7,220 bases of DNA from Chloroflexota bacterium (GTDB lineage: Bacteria > Chloroflexota > Chloroflexia > Thermomicrobiales > UBA6265): assembly GCA_023415845.1 (NCBI GenBank), contig JAEZJB010000085.1:1-7220 (forward strand). The letters are read 5' to 3'. This document shows, piece by piece, positions 1 to 6,159 of the stretch. Both the position numbers and the translations under genes were made by a program. The first letter of the stretch is position 1; each line of letters begins with the position of its first letter. The notes beneath the pieces were generated by a model that saw nothing but the letters and a program-made list of their open reading frames with translations, had not been told where the DNA came from and ran no database searches.

Positions 1-324
1 TTCGCTTTCATGCTGATCGCGTCCACCAACCAGCGACACTGGTATGTGCTGTGGATCGTGCCGCTGGGGGCAGCACTCGTGCCAGGCTCGCCCTGGAAGC
101 GCACGTTGCTGTGGAGCGTTACGGCGCTGTTTGGTCACGGTTGCACGATCTGGCTCTGGTACATCTACGATTTCGACGCGTACGGATACTACGGATACGC
201 ATTGCTCATCGTGTTGATCGTGTTCGGACCGGTGATCCTGCTTTCTGGCTGGGAATTGCTGCAGGCCGGTTGGCGCTGGGTGCATAAACCCGAGCCTCCG
301 ATTCCAGCGCCAGCGCAACAATGA
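1..324 (+). CDS. C-terminal part of a polytopic membrane protein, probably a GT-C type glycosyltransferase (5' end outside window)
   Basis: The reading frame is open from the first base, so the 107 residues seen are the C-terminal end of a longer protein. The ATG at position 10 lies in the middle of a hydrophobic context and is not a convincing start. Hydrophobic stretches cover roughly residues 15-28, 35-52 and 62-82 of the fragment. A final amphipathic segment and a Pro/Ala-rich polar tail (PEPPIPAPAQQ) follow. The RHWYVLWIVPLGA segment resembles the WY-LW-PL motif near the C-terminus of GT87/DUF2029-type and related membrane mannosyl- or glycosyltransferases, which use polyprenyl-phosphate sugars. 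This assignment rests on one short motif and the hydrophobic pattern, because the catalytic part is missing. It converges on the liv operon and is probably unrelated to it. An unrelated polytopic membrane protein remains possible. Confidence 0.55.
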   Translation, partial: FAFMLIASTNQRHWYVLWIVPLGAALVPGSPWKRTLLWSVTALFGHGCTIWLWYIYDFDAYGYYGYALLIVLIVFGPVILLSGWELLQAGWRWVHKPEPPIPAPAQQ

Positions 325-385
325 TCCCCGGTCCGTCGCTCGACCAGATCTGGCAGAGGACACGTCACGCTTCCGCGTAACCAAG

Positions 386-411
386 GGCGCGACCAGTTAC
401 CTGGCCGCGCC
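386..411 (-). terminator. Candidate terminator hairpin downstream of livF
   Basis: A GC-rich inverted repeat pairs GGCGCG (386-391) with CGCGCC (406-411) and CCAG (393-396) with CTGG (401-404). There is one A/C mismatch between the two blocks, and the loop is TTAC. It begins 11 nt past the livF stop codon and sits between two convergent genes, where a bidirectional terminator is expected. No run of T follows on either strand, so it is not a textbook Rho-independent terminator. It could also simply protect the 3' end of the transcript. Confidence 0.4.
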
Positions 412-421
412 GTTGACTCGG

Positions 422-1144
422 CTAGATCTCGCCCAAATAGGCCTTTCGAACAAGTTCGCTTTGCAGCAATACCTTCGCGTCATCGGCCATGAGGATCGTC
501 CCGGTCTGGAGTACGTAGCCACGGTCGGCGATACCAAGCGCCATGAGGGCATTCTGTTCGACCAACAGAACGGTGGTGCCCTGCTTGTTAATGTCCTCGA
601 CGATGGCAAAGATCTGCTCGACCAGGAGCGGGGAAAGCCCCATCGAGGGCTCGTCGAGAAGGAGCAACTCGGGTTTGGCCATCAGGGCGCGACCGATGGC
701 GAGCATTTGCTGCTCACCACCTGACATGGTGCCGGCTTTCTGGTCAACGCGCTCCTTCAGCCGAGGGAAGAGATCAAAGACGCGGGTCAGGTCGTGCTGA
801 TCGATGCGGCCGTGAATGAACGCTCCCATCTGGAGATTTTCCATCACCGACATGCGAGGAAAGATGCGACGTCCCTCGGGAGATTGTGCCACGTTGAGCT
901 TGGCAACCTCGTGCGCGGGCAACCCACTGATGCGCTGACCACGCAGGAGTACCTCGCCCTGTCGGGGCGAGAGGAGACCAGAAATGGTTTTGAGGGTCGT
1001 GCTCTTGCCAGCGCCATTGGAGCCGATGAGCGTAACGATTTCCCCCTCAAGCACCTCAAGGCTGATGCCCTTTAGTGCATGGATGTGGCCGTAGTAGGTG
1101 TTGACGTCGCGCAGTTGGAGGATGGGTGTCGATGCGGACGTCAT
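422..1144 (-). CDS. livF: Branched-chain amino acid ABC transporter ATP-binding protein LivF
   Basis: This is a 240-residue cytoplasmic ATPase, the usual LivF length. Together with LivG it hydrolyses ATP to drive uptake through LivH/LivM. Visible motifs are Walker A GSNGAGKST (41-49), the Q-loop at Q87 in AQSPEGRRIFP, the signature MSGGEQQ (140-146) and Walker B LLLLDEP (160-166). Where many ABC ATPases have the switch histidine, this protein has LLVEQN with Gln197. That is normal for LivF, so it is not a defect. The protein ends with the typical AYLGE. The start is well supported: the ATG overlaps the livG stop as ATGA. The last livG codons also contain a near-perfect Shine-Dalgarno, GGAGGTGA (1149-1156), with 7 nt between GGAGG and the ATG. 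The gene is last in the operon and its stop is TAG. Substrate is set by the binding protein, so leucine/isoleucine/valine is the family default rather than proven. Confidence 0.96.
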   Translation of the reverse strand: MTSASTPILQLRDVNTYYGHIHALKGISLEVLEGEIVTLIGSNGAGKSTTLKTISGLLSPRQGEVLLRGQRISGLPAHEVAKLNVAQSPEGRRIFPRMSVMENLQMGAFIHGRIDQHDLTRVFDLFPRLKERVDQKAGTMSGGEQQMLAIGRALMAKPELLLLDEPSMGLSPLLVEQIFAIVEDINKQGTTVLLVEQNALMALGIADRGYVLQTGTILMADDAKVLLQSELVRKAYLGEI

Positions 1145-2055
1145 GCCTTCACCTCCGGGCTGGCGGACCCCGTGGTGCCGGGACCGGGAAGCAGCGTTGG
1201 TGCAGCGGCATCCGCCTGACCGTCGTAGCGGCGGGCAAGGTCGGCCGCGCCCTTACCGAGATAGGCTTCGATGACCTGAGGATTCGCCCTGACCTCGGCG
1301 CCGGATCCGTCGGCGATCTTGACCCCATGATCGAGCACCGCAACACTGTCCGAGATTTCCATCACCACCTTCATGTCATGTTCGATCAGGAGCACGGTCA
1401 CGTTCAGGTCCCGGCGCATCTTGTCGATAAAGACCGTCATGCGGGCCGTCTCGCGTGGATTCATGCCGGCAGTAGGTTCGTCCAGAAGGAGCAGGCCGGG
1501 GCGACTTGCCAAGGCACGGGCAACCTCGAGGCGTCGCTGATCGCCATAGGAGAGGTTTTTCGCGGTGACATTGGCGATGCCACCGAGGCCGACGTAGTCG
1601 AGCAGGCCGTATGCAATCTCCCGACCTTCCCGCTCTTCGTTCATCACCTTGCGGGTGCGGAGAAACGCGCCCAGCGGGCCGCTGGTAAGCCGGCAGTGCA
1701 TACCGATGAGGACATTCTCGATGGCGGTCATGTTTCCGAACAGGCGGATGTTCTGAAACGTGCGCGCAATGCCCATAGACGTAACCTGGTCGGGTCGAAG
1801 CGAGGCTCCGCCAAACCCGGAACCGGTAAAGATTGGCTTGCCCTTGTAAAAGATTGTGCCTTCCGATGGCTTATAGATGCCCGCGATCATGTTGAAGAAC
1901 GTGGTCTTGCCAGCACCGTTCGGGCCGATCACGCTGGTGATGCTGCCAGTTTCGATGCGCAGGTCGACCGAGTCCACGGCCACCAGGCCACCGAACCGCT
2001 TGGTGACCCCTCTGGCCTCCAGGATCGGCGGGACCGCTGAGGATAGGTCAGACAT
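1141..2055 (-). CDS. livG: Branched-chain amino acid ABC transporter ATP-binding protein LivG
   Basis: This is the second ATPase of the transporter, 304 residues from the chosen ATG. Motifs are Walker A GPNGAGKT (44-51), the Q-loop Q101 in ARTFQNIRLF, the signature LSYGDQ (168-173), Walker B LLLLDE (188-193) and the switch His226 in LLIEHDMKVV. The family core normally ends near AYLGKG (about residue 269). Here a further tail of about 35 residues, rich in Ala, Pro, Gly and Thr, follows, so the protein is longer than the usual 255-260 residues. Two starts overlap the livM stop: ATG at 2055 (TGATG overlap) and GTG at 2058 (GTGA overlap). ATG is preferred because AAGGG in the end of livM lies 8 nt before it, against 5 nt before the GTG. 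The stop overlaps the livF start, so translation of G and F is probably coupled. Confidence 0.95.
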   Translation of the reverse strand: MSDLSSAVPPILEARGVTKRFGGLVAVDSVDLRIETGSITSVIGPNGAGKTTFFNMIAGIYKPSEGTIFYKGKPIFTGSGFGGASLRPDQVTSMGIARTFQNIRLFGNMTAIENVLIGMHCRLTSGPLGAFLRTRKVMNEEREGREIAYGLLDYVGLGGIANVTAKNLSYGDQRRLEVARALASRPGLLLLDEPTAGMNPRETARMTVFIDKMRRDLNVTVLLIEHDMKVVMEISDSVAVLDHGVKIADGSGAEVRANPQVIEAYLGKGAADLARRYDGQADAAAPTLLPGPGTTGSASPEVKA

Positions 2056-3287
2056 CACACCCGCCCTTCATCGATGGGCACGTCGTCGGCACGCGCTTCG
2101 TACAGAGCATCGTTTTCATTCTGATCCAGCTCAAACTCATCATCGCCAGCAAGTTCGGCGGCTCGCTGCTTCGAGGGAAAGAGCCCACCGGGCCGCGACA
2201 GCATCAGAATCACCAGGGCCAACCCGAAGATCAGGAACCGGTCGGAGTTGAGGTTGTGGCGAGAGAGGAAGTCACCCAACCACGCTACCGGTGGCCAGGT
2301 AATCTGCTCGCCCAACGAGTTGAGTGGCCCGGTGAGCTTGGTGGTGAGAATGCGGTCGAAGACGCCAATGATCAGGGCACCGGCGATGACACCATAGGCG
2401 TTACCGATACCACCAAGGATGACCATGGCGAGGATGATGATGGAGACGGAGAACTGAAACTGATCGGGGTAGACGACCCGAACGTACCCTGCGTAGACGG
2501 CCCCGGCGAATCCAGAGAAGGATGCGCCGAGGGCAAACGCCCAAAGCTTGGTGCTGACGGTGTTAATGCCCATGCTGGCGGCGGCAATCTCATCCTCGCG
2601 GATGGCCTGCCAGGCTCGCCCAAGCCTCGAATCGTAGAGGCGCACGATCATGAAGAGCGAGAAGAGCAACACGACCAGCACCAGCCAGAACCAGTTGCGT
2701 TGATCGGTAAAGGTGAATGAGATCTCCCTCCCGCCGGGCAGCGGAATGGCCGGTGGATTGGCAATTTGCCCAATTCCCTGCGGGCCATTGGTGATCGTGG
2801 CGGCATTGGTGAAGAACGCTGGAACGATTTCACCAAAGCCCAGGGTGACGATAGCGAGATAGTCGCCCCGCAACCGAAGCGTGGGGGCGCCGAGAATGAC
2901 GCCAGCGATGGCGGCGAGGACCCAGGACACGGCCATTGCCGGCCAAAAGTTCTGGAAGAACTCAGGGACGAACCCCTTGCGGACAAAGATGCTGTTTGGT
3001 GACGTGAGAAACGCCTGGCCGTAGGCACCAATGACGAAAAAAGCGACGTAGCCGAGATCGAGCAATCCCGCGTAGCCAACGACGACATTCAAGCCGAGCG
3101 CAAGAATCACGAAGACGAAAATGGGAATCCACTGTCCAAGCAGGTTGAGACCCAGCGCCTTGTCGAGGAATGGGTAGAGTGCGATGACACCGGCGGCGAT
3201 CAGGACCTTGATCTGACGCGACCGTTCCTCCTGCCGCTGCTCGGCGAACCACTGTTCGGCCCTGGTTGCGTACGAAGCTGCTGCCAT
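2055..3287 (-). CDS. livM: Branched-chain amino acid ABC transporter permease LivM
   Basis: This integral membrane permease has 410 residues and pairs with LivH to form the translocation path. The first 26 residues are polar and charged, with the first membrane segment near 27-45. Family landmarks follow in order: VVGYAGLLDLGYVAFFVIGAY (69-89), APTLRLRGDYLAIVTLGFGEI (134-154), and the ATPase-coupling loop GRAWQAIREDEIAAASMGIN (223-242). Next come the conserved ILAMVILGGIGNAYG block (285-299) and the closing RPGGLFP (365-371). After that a soluble tail of about 35 residues contains 13 Asp/Glu, which is longer and more acidic than in common LivM proteins. The start ATG is preceded by GGAAGGGAA at good spacing, and it lies 21 nt after the livH stop. 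The end overlaps the livG start. The polar N-terminus and acidic tail may be lineage-specific, and their roles are unknown. Confidence 0.95.
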   Translation of the reverse strand: MAAASYATRAEQWFAEQRQEERSRQIKVLIAAGVIALYPFLDKALGLNLLGQWIPIFVFVILALGLNVVVGYAGLLDLGYVAFFVIGAYGQAFLTSPNSIFVRKGFVPEFFQNFWPAMAVSWVLAAIAGVILGAPTLRLRGDYLAIVTLGFGEIVPAFFTNAATITNGPQGIGQIANPPAIPLPGGREISFTFTDQRNWFWLVLVVLLFSLFMIVRLYDSRLGRAWQAIREDEIAAASMGINTVSTKLWAFALGASFSGFAGAVYAGYVRVVYPDQFQFSVSIIILAMVILGGIGNAYGVIAGALIIGVFDRILTTKLTGPLNSLGEQITWPPVAWLGDFLSRHNLNSDRFLIFGLALVILMLSRPGGLFPSKQRAAELAGDDEFELDQNENDALYEARADDVPIDEGRV

Positions 3288-3308
3288 GATGTTCCCTTCC
3301 AGCCTGGC

Positions 3309-4298
3309 CTAGACCTTGTCCGGAACCGATTCGCCAAGGAGGCCTGACGGTCGGAACACCAGCACGAGAATCAGGATGCCGAAGATGACGGTTGAGGTCC
3401 ACTGACTTCCCCAGCCGGAAATCATGGTTCCCATGAAGCCATCGCTATACGACCAGATCAGCCCAATGATGAATCCACCGAGCACGGCGCCGGCGAGATT
3501 GCCAATACCGCCCAGGACGGCTGCCGTGAACGCAAACAACCCATACTGGAACCCCATCTGAAACCGTCCGGAGTTGTTATAGATCAGGGCGACCATGCCG
3601 GCGGCTCCGGCAAGCGTGCCACCAAGAAGAAAAGCCGTGCCGATCGTCCGATTGATGTCGATGCCCATCAGGGCGGCCGCCTCGCGGTCCTGCGCGGTGG
3701 CGCGCATGGCCGTACCAATGCGAGTGCGATAGACAAACCAGGAGAGGAAGACGAGAAGCGGAATGGTGACGCCGATAACAAACAGATCAATTAACCGGAG
3801 ACGAAGTGCAGAGTCGGCGAACCAGTCGCGCAGGATCGGCCATTCCTTCAGCACGTTGTAGGTGCGCCACTCACGTGGAACCAGATCGGGTGCGGTAAAC
3901 GGGTTCGGGCCTTTCCAATAGATGGCAAGGTTTTGAAGAATGAAGCTCACACCGATCGCCGTGATGAGCGGCGCGAGTCGAGGTGCATTGCGAAGGCGGC
4001 GGTATGCCACGCGGTCGATGCTGGCGTTGAGCACTCCCGAGAAGGCCATAGAGGCAAACAACGCGAGGAACAACACCAATACGATCAGCACACCCGAGGA
4101 GTCCGATGTAACACCGGTAATGAGGATGACCGTGGAGGCGAAGAACGCCCCCATCATGAACACTTCGCCGTGGGCAAAGTTGATCAGTTCAATGATTCCG
4201 TACACCAGCGTGTAGCCAAGCGCGATCAACGCGATCAACGACCCACTGGCCAGCCCGATGATCATGAACTGGAAGAACAGTGTCCAGTTGAAATCCAT
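3309..4298 (-). CDS. livH: Branched-chain amino acid ABC transporter permease LivH
   Basis: This permease has 329 residues from the chosen ATG and forms the membrane channel with LivM. Diagnostic segments are GLASGSLIALIALGYTLVYGIIELINFAHGE (15-45), the nearly invariant LivH N-terminal motif, and LITAIGVSFILQN (111-123). The coupling loop GTAMRATAQDREAAALMGID (195-214), the AVLGGIGNLAGAVLGG block (260-275) and the end motif VFRPSGLLGE (314-323) follow. The open frame continues upstream to 4532, but that part is antisense-like Arg/Gly/Pro-rich sequence that crosses the intercistronic hairpin and overlaps the binding-protein gene. Position 4298 is therefore taken as the start because it begins the family homology (MDFNWTLFFQF). 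The Shine-Dalgarno is weak, only a G-rich GGGGCGG about 6 nt upstream. With the hairpin before it, livH translation may be lower than that of the binding protein. A variable loop (about 127-168) lies between membrane segments. Confidence 0.94.
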   Translation of the reverse strand: MDFNWTLFFQFMIIGLASGSLIALIALGYTLVYGIIELINFAHGEVFMMGAFFASTVILITGVTSDSSGVLIVLVLFLALFASMAFSGVLNASIDRVAYRRLRNAPRLAPLITAIGVSFILQNLAIYWKGPNPFTAPDLVPREWRTYNVLKEWPILRDWFADSALRLRLIDLFVIGVTIPLLVFLSWFVYRTRIGTAMRATAQDREAAALMGIDINRTIGTAFLLGGTLAGAAGMVALIYNNSGRFQMGFQYGLFAFTAAVLGGIGNLAGAVLGGFIIGLIWSYSDGFMGTMISGWGSQWTSTVIFGILILVLVFRPSGLLGESVPDKV

Positions 4299-4379
4299 AA
4301 CATCCGCCCCGAACTCGGCCCGAACGCCGCCGACACATGGCCCAGGCGCCCGGCCCCCTTCCCGACCCATCGGTACGCG

Positions 4380-4410
4380 AACCGGGCCAGGCTGGGAGCC
4401 TGGCCCGGTT
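4380..4410 (-). terminator. Perfect 14-bp intercistronic hairpin between the binding-protein gene and livH
   Basis: AACCGGGCCAGGCT at 4380-4393 and its exact reverse complement at 4397-4410 flank a 3-nt loop. The stem is 14 bp, GC-rich and without mismatch. It starts 16 nt after the binding-protein stop codon and ends 81 nt before the livH start. No T-run follows on the minus strand, so full intrinsic termination is unlikely. In other binding-protein-dependent transporter operons, hairpins in this position stabilise the upstream mRNA or cause partial termination, giving an excess of binding protein over permease. That role is inferred here. The rest of the 128-nt gap shows no gene. Confidence 0.65.
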
Positions 4411-4426
4411 TCGTTCGTGGGATGGG

Positions 4427-5791
4427 CTATTCGGCCAACCCAATTACTTCCTGGAACGTGATCGTCGCATCGGTGACCACGTTGAGTGAAATGGTATCGG
4501 CGGTGGTGTCGCCGGTTTCCGTGAAGCTCCACTCGCCGATCAGTCCGCGGAAGCCCTCGGTCGCAAACATGGTCTCGAGGATCTTTGTGCGGTCCGCCTC
4601 ACCGACCTGGTCGATGGCCTGGAGGGCACAGACCGCTGCGTCGAACGAATATGTGGAATAGGCATCCGGTTCGTGACCGACGATCTCCTTGAACTGCTCG
4701 TACCACTCGGCGCCGACACCGGTGAGCTCGTTCGCGGGAAGTCCACCAAAGGTGATGTACATACCTTCGGCGGCGTCGCCGGCACCATCGATGAACGCCT
4801 GGTTGATCAACCCATCCGGCCCCATGATGGCTGCGTCGTCAACGGAGAGCACGTCCCGAATATCCTGGATGAGCTTGCTCGCATTGAGATTGACGATCGC
4901 GCCGACGTAAACGATATCGGCGCCAGAGGATGCAATCTTCGTGGCGAGCGCCTGATATTCCGGAGCTTCCGGATCGAAGGCCTCAAACCCGACGACCTCG
5001 CCCCCGAGCTCCTTGAAGACTGCGTCAAAGATGGTGGCGATACCTTGCCCATAGGACTGGTTGTCGTGAAGCACGTAGGCCTTCGAGGCACCCAGTCCAT
5101 TGATGGCGAAATTGGCCGAAGCTCCGCCCTGAAGATCGTCGGCGGGCACGACCCGCATGTAATTGCGGACGCCCGTGGGATAGAGCACGTCCGGATACCC
5201 TTCCGGATTGAACTCGTTCGGCTTGGTGAGTCGCGTACCGGTGTTGGCCGGTGAAATCATGGCCAGTCCGGCTTCGTTGGTGATGGGGATCGAAACCTCG
5301 GCTGCACCAGTGTTGTAGGTTGCGATGTAGACCATCGCATCCGGATCATTCACGACCTGGGTGGCATTGTTGGCTTCAGTGGTGGCGTCCCAGGCTCCCT
5401 GGTTGGCGGCGATTCCGTCATCAAGCGCGGTGTAGTTGATGGCGTACCCACCGGCGGCCCCGCCCCAGAGATCGACGGCGAACTGGACGGCAGCCGTCGA
5501 ATCGCCACCGATCTGCTCCGATGCACCGCTCATCGGCCAGGAAGAGTAAATGTTGATCGTGCCCTTGCTGGTATCGGTTGAGTGAGCCACACCGGGAACA
5601 CCGAGGGTCTCAGGCCCAAGTCCACCAGATGCCGCGGGTGAAGCGTCCTGCGCACCAGCGGGGGACGAAACGACGGCGCCGATGGCTGATGCGGAAATGC
5701 CGATGGCAAGCGCCCGCACCATGAAAGAACGACGATCGATGGCCCCGGAGCGAAGTTGTTCCACGAGTGATTCGAACCGCGTATCTACCAT
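4427..5791 (-). CDS. livK: Branched-chain amino acid ABC transporter substrate-binding protein (LivJ/LivK family) with twin-arginine signal
   Basis: This 454-residue extracytoplasmic binding protein is the first gene of the operon. Residues 1-19 are polar. A twin-arginine motif DRRSFMV (19-25), a hydrophobic stretch (about 26-42) and AGA-Q (45-48) as likely cleavage site follow, so Tat export is expected. There is no lipobox cysteine. After a short Ala/Ser/Pro linker comes the type I periplasmic-binding fold (Peripla_BP_6). It includes GTINIYSSWPMSGASEQIG (77-95), the ligand-loop region YNTGAAEVSIPITNEAGLAMISPANT (159-184) and RVVPADDLQGGASANFAI (213-230). The hinge/second-lobe segment KAYVLHDNQSYGQGIA (237-252) and ADIVYVG (291-297) follow. 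The frame is open 64 codons further upstream to 5983. The start at 5791 is chosen because GGAGGA (5801-5806) lies 9 nt before it and the signal peptide then sits at the N-terminus. The ligand is probably an aliphatic amino acid but cannot be fixed from sequence. Family members also bind amides, urea or aromatic acids. Confidence 0.93.
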   Translation of the reverse strand: MVDTRFESLVEQLRSGAIDRRSFMVRALAIGISASAIGAVVSSPAGAQDASPAASGGLGPETLGVPGVAHSTDTSKGTINIYSSWPMSGASEQIGGDSTAAVQFAVDLWGGAAGGYAINYTALDDGIAANQGAWDATTEANNATQVVNDPDAMVYIATYNTGAAEVSIPITNEAGLAMISPANTGTRLTKPNEFNPEGYPDVLYPTGVRNYMRVVPADDLQGGASANFAINGLGASKAYVLHDNQSYGQGIATIFDAVFKELGGEVVGFEAFDPEAPEYQALATKIASSGADIVYVGAIVNLNASKLIQDIRDVLSVDDAAIMGPDGLINQAFIDGAGDAAEGMYITFGGLPANELTGVGAEWYEQFKEIVGHEPDAYSTYSFDAAVCALQAIDQVGEADRTKILETMFATEGFRGLIGEWSFTETGDTTADTISLNVVTDATITFQEVIGLAE

Positions 5792-5792
5792 G

Positions 5793-5855
5793 TCAGGGAG
5801 TCCTCCAACTTTCGCCGCGCTCGCGACGCCTTTCGAGCCGATGTACGAGGACCAT
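5793..5855 (-). CDS. Possible 20-codon upstream ORF (leader peptide) before the binding-protein gene
   Basis: An ATG whose bases fall at the loop of the leader hairpin opens a 20-codon frame beginning MVLVHRLERRR. It stops with TGA one base before the binding-protein ATG (TGA-C-ATG). AGGG lies 7 nt ahead of its start, a usable Shine-Dalgarno. Valine and leucine fill codons 2-4, which is suggestive for an amino-acid transporter but could be chance because the hairpin sequence dictates those codons. The rest is Arg/Glu-rich. Termination this close to the next start would favour reinitiation or translational coupling. There is no direct evidence that it is translated. Confidence 0.22.
   Translation of the reverse strand: MVLVHRLERRRERGESWRTP
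5801..5806 (-). promoter_or_regulatory. Strong ribosome binding site of the binding-protein gene
   Basis: The mRNA reads GGAGGA here, with 9 nt between it and the ATG at 5791. This site decides the start among several in-frame options up to 5983. The bases GAGGAC can pair perfectly with GUCCUC in the 3' arm of the leader hairpin, so the site could be masked in an alternative fold. Confidence 0.75.
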
Positions 5856-5863
5856 CCTCGTAC
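5843..5863 (-). promoter_or_regulatory. Perfect 9-bp hairpin in the leader of the liv operon (possible regulatory element or operator)
   Basis: GTACGAGGA and TCCTCGTAC form an exact inverted repeat with a 3-nt centre, lying 51-71 nt upstream of the binding-protein start. As RNA it is a tight stem-loop in the untranslated leader. As DNA it is a 21-bp dyad that could be a site for a dimeric regulator. It lies about 140 nt downstream of the predicted transcription start, which favours an RNA role. The 5' arm copies a Shine-Dalgarno-like GAGGA and the 3' arm contains its complement. Confidence 0.45.
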
Positions 5864-6008
5864 CCTGTCTCGCAAGATGGGTGGCCGTGTGGCCCGAGTC
5901 CCGGTGATATCCGAGGAGATTCGATGCAGTTGCCTCGAATGATCTGCTGAGGTCAGCCTGTGTCCCTGGCGCTCCGATTTCATGTATTGCGTCTGGTTAT
6001 GGAAGCGG

Positions 6009-6038
6009 AGAATAGTCGTTGATTTGCGATGGTGTCAA
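6009..6038 (-). promoter_or_regulatory. Predicted sigma-70-type promoter of the liv operon
   Basis: On the minus strand an exact TTGACA (6033-6038) is followed after 18 nt by TATTCT (6009-6014), which matches four of six -10 consensus bases. Transcription would start near 6002, giving a leader of about 210 nt before the binding-protein ATG. It is the best promoter-like pair seen upstream of the operon. The spacing is 1 nt over the optimum. Confidence 0.55.
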
Positions 6039-6047
6039 ATGCACAAT
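6019..6047 (+). promoter_or_regulatory. Weak candidate promoter of the FAD oxidoreductase gene
   Basis: TTGATT (6019-6024) and CACAAT (6042-6047) are separated by 17 nt. Each matches four of six consensus bases. It would start transcription near 6054 and leave a leader of about 160 nt. It overlaps the opposite-facing liv promoter almost completely. It is weak and could be coincidental. Confidence 0.25.
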
Positions 6048-6134
6048 CGCGCGAAATCACGGTTTGCGCGGGAAACAGGGTCTCATTCACGCACGGACGG
6101 GGACGCGCTCCGCAGGTTACCGGCGCGAATGGCG

Positions 6135-6159
6135 TGGCTGGAGCGGGAGTTTCCAGCCA
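6135..6159 (+). repeat. 8-bp inverted repeat upstream of the FAD oxidoreductase gene
   Basis: TGGCTGGA (6135-6142) and TCCAGCCA (6152-6159) form a perfect inverted repeat with a 9-nt loop, extendable by G-U pairs in RNA on both sides. It ends 58 nt before the ATG at 6218. It may be an operator or a leader stem-loop. An 8-bp repeat in this GC-rich region could also arise by chance. Confidence 0.3.

Noticed and set aside
1126..2040. 304-codon plus-strand ORF antisense to livG
   Set aside because: It is the mirror of a well-supported ATPase gene. Its protein is rich in His, Arg, Asp and Gly without motifs, as expected for an antisense frame of GC-rich coding DNA.
4222..4239. Tandem 9-bp repeat GCGATCAAC x2
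   Set aside because: It encodes the repeated Leu-Ile-Ala of the conserved LivH motif LIALIALGY, so protein sequence explains it.
4299..4532. N-terminal extension of livH up to 4532
   Set aside because: It crosses the intercistronic hairpin and the end of the binding-protein gene, and LivH homology begins exactly at the ATG at 4298.
5843..5863. T-box-like sequence (AGGATGGTCCTCG resembles AGGGTGGNACCGCG)
   Set aside because: It needs a deletion and two substitutions, the match is explained by the simple palindrome, and no specifier stem was recognised upstream.
5792..5983. In-frame upstream extension of the binding-protein ORF to an ATG at 5983 (64 more codons)
   Set aside because: It lacks a Shine-Dalgarno, is Arg/Ser/Gly-rich without family resemblance, would place the Tat signal internally, and begins only about 20 nt past the predicted transcription start. 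The ATG at 5791 has GGAGGA at good spacing.
6051..6083. Imperfect GCGCGAAA / TTTGCGCG inverted repeat in the divergent region
   Set aside because: Pairing needs a bulge and is short. It is not distinguishable from background in this sequence.
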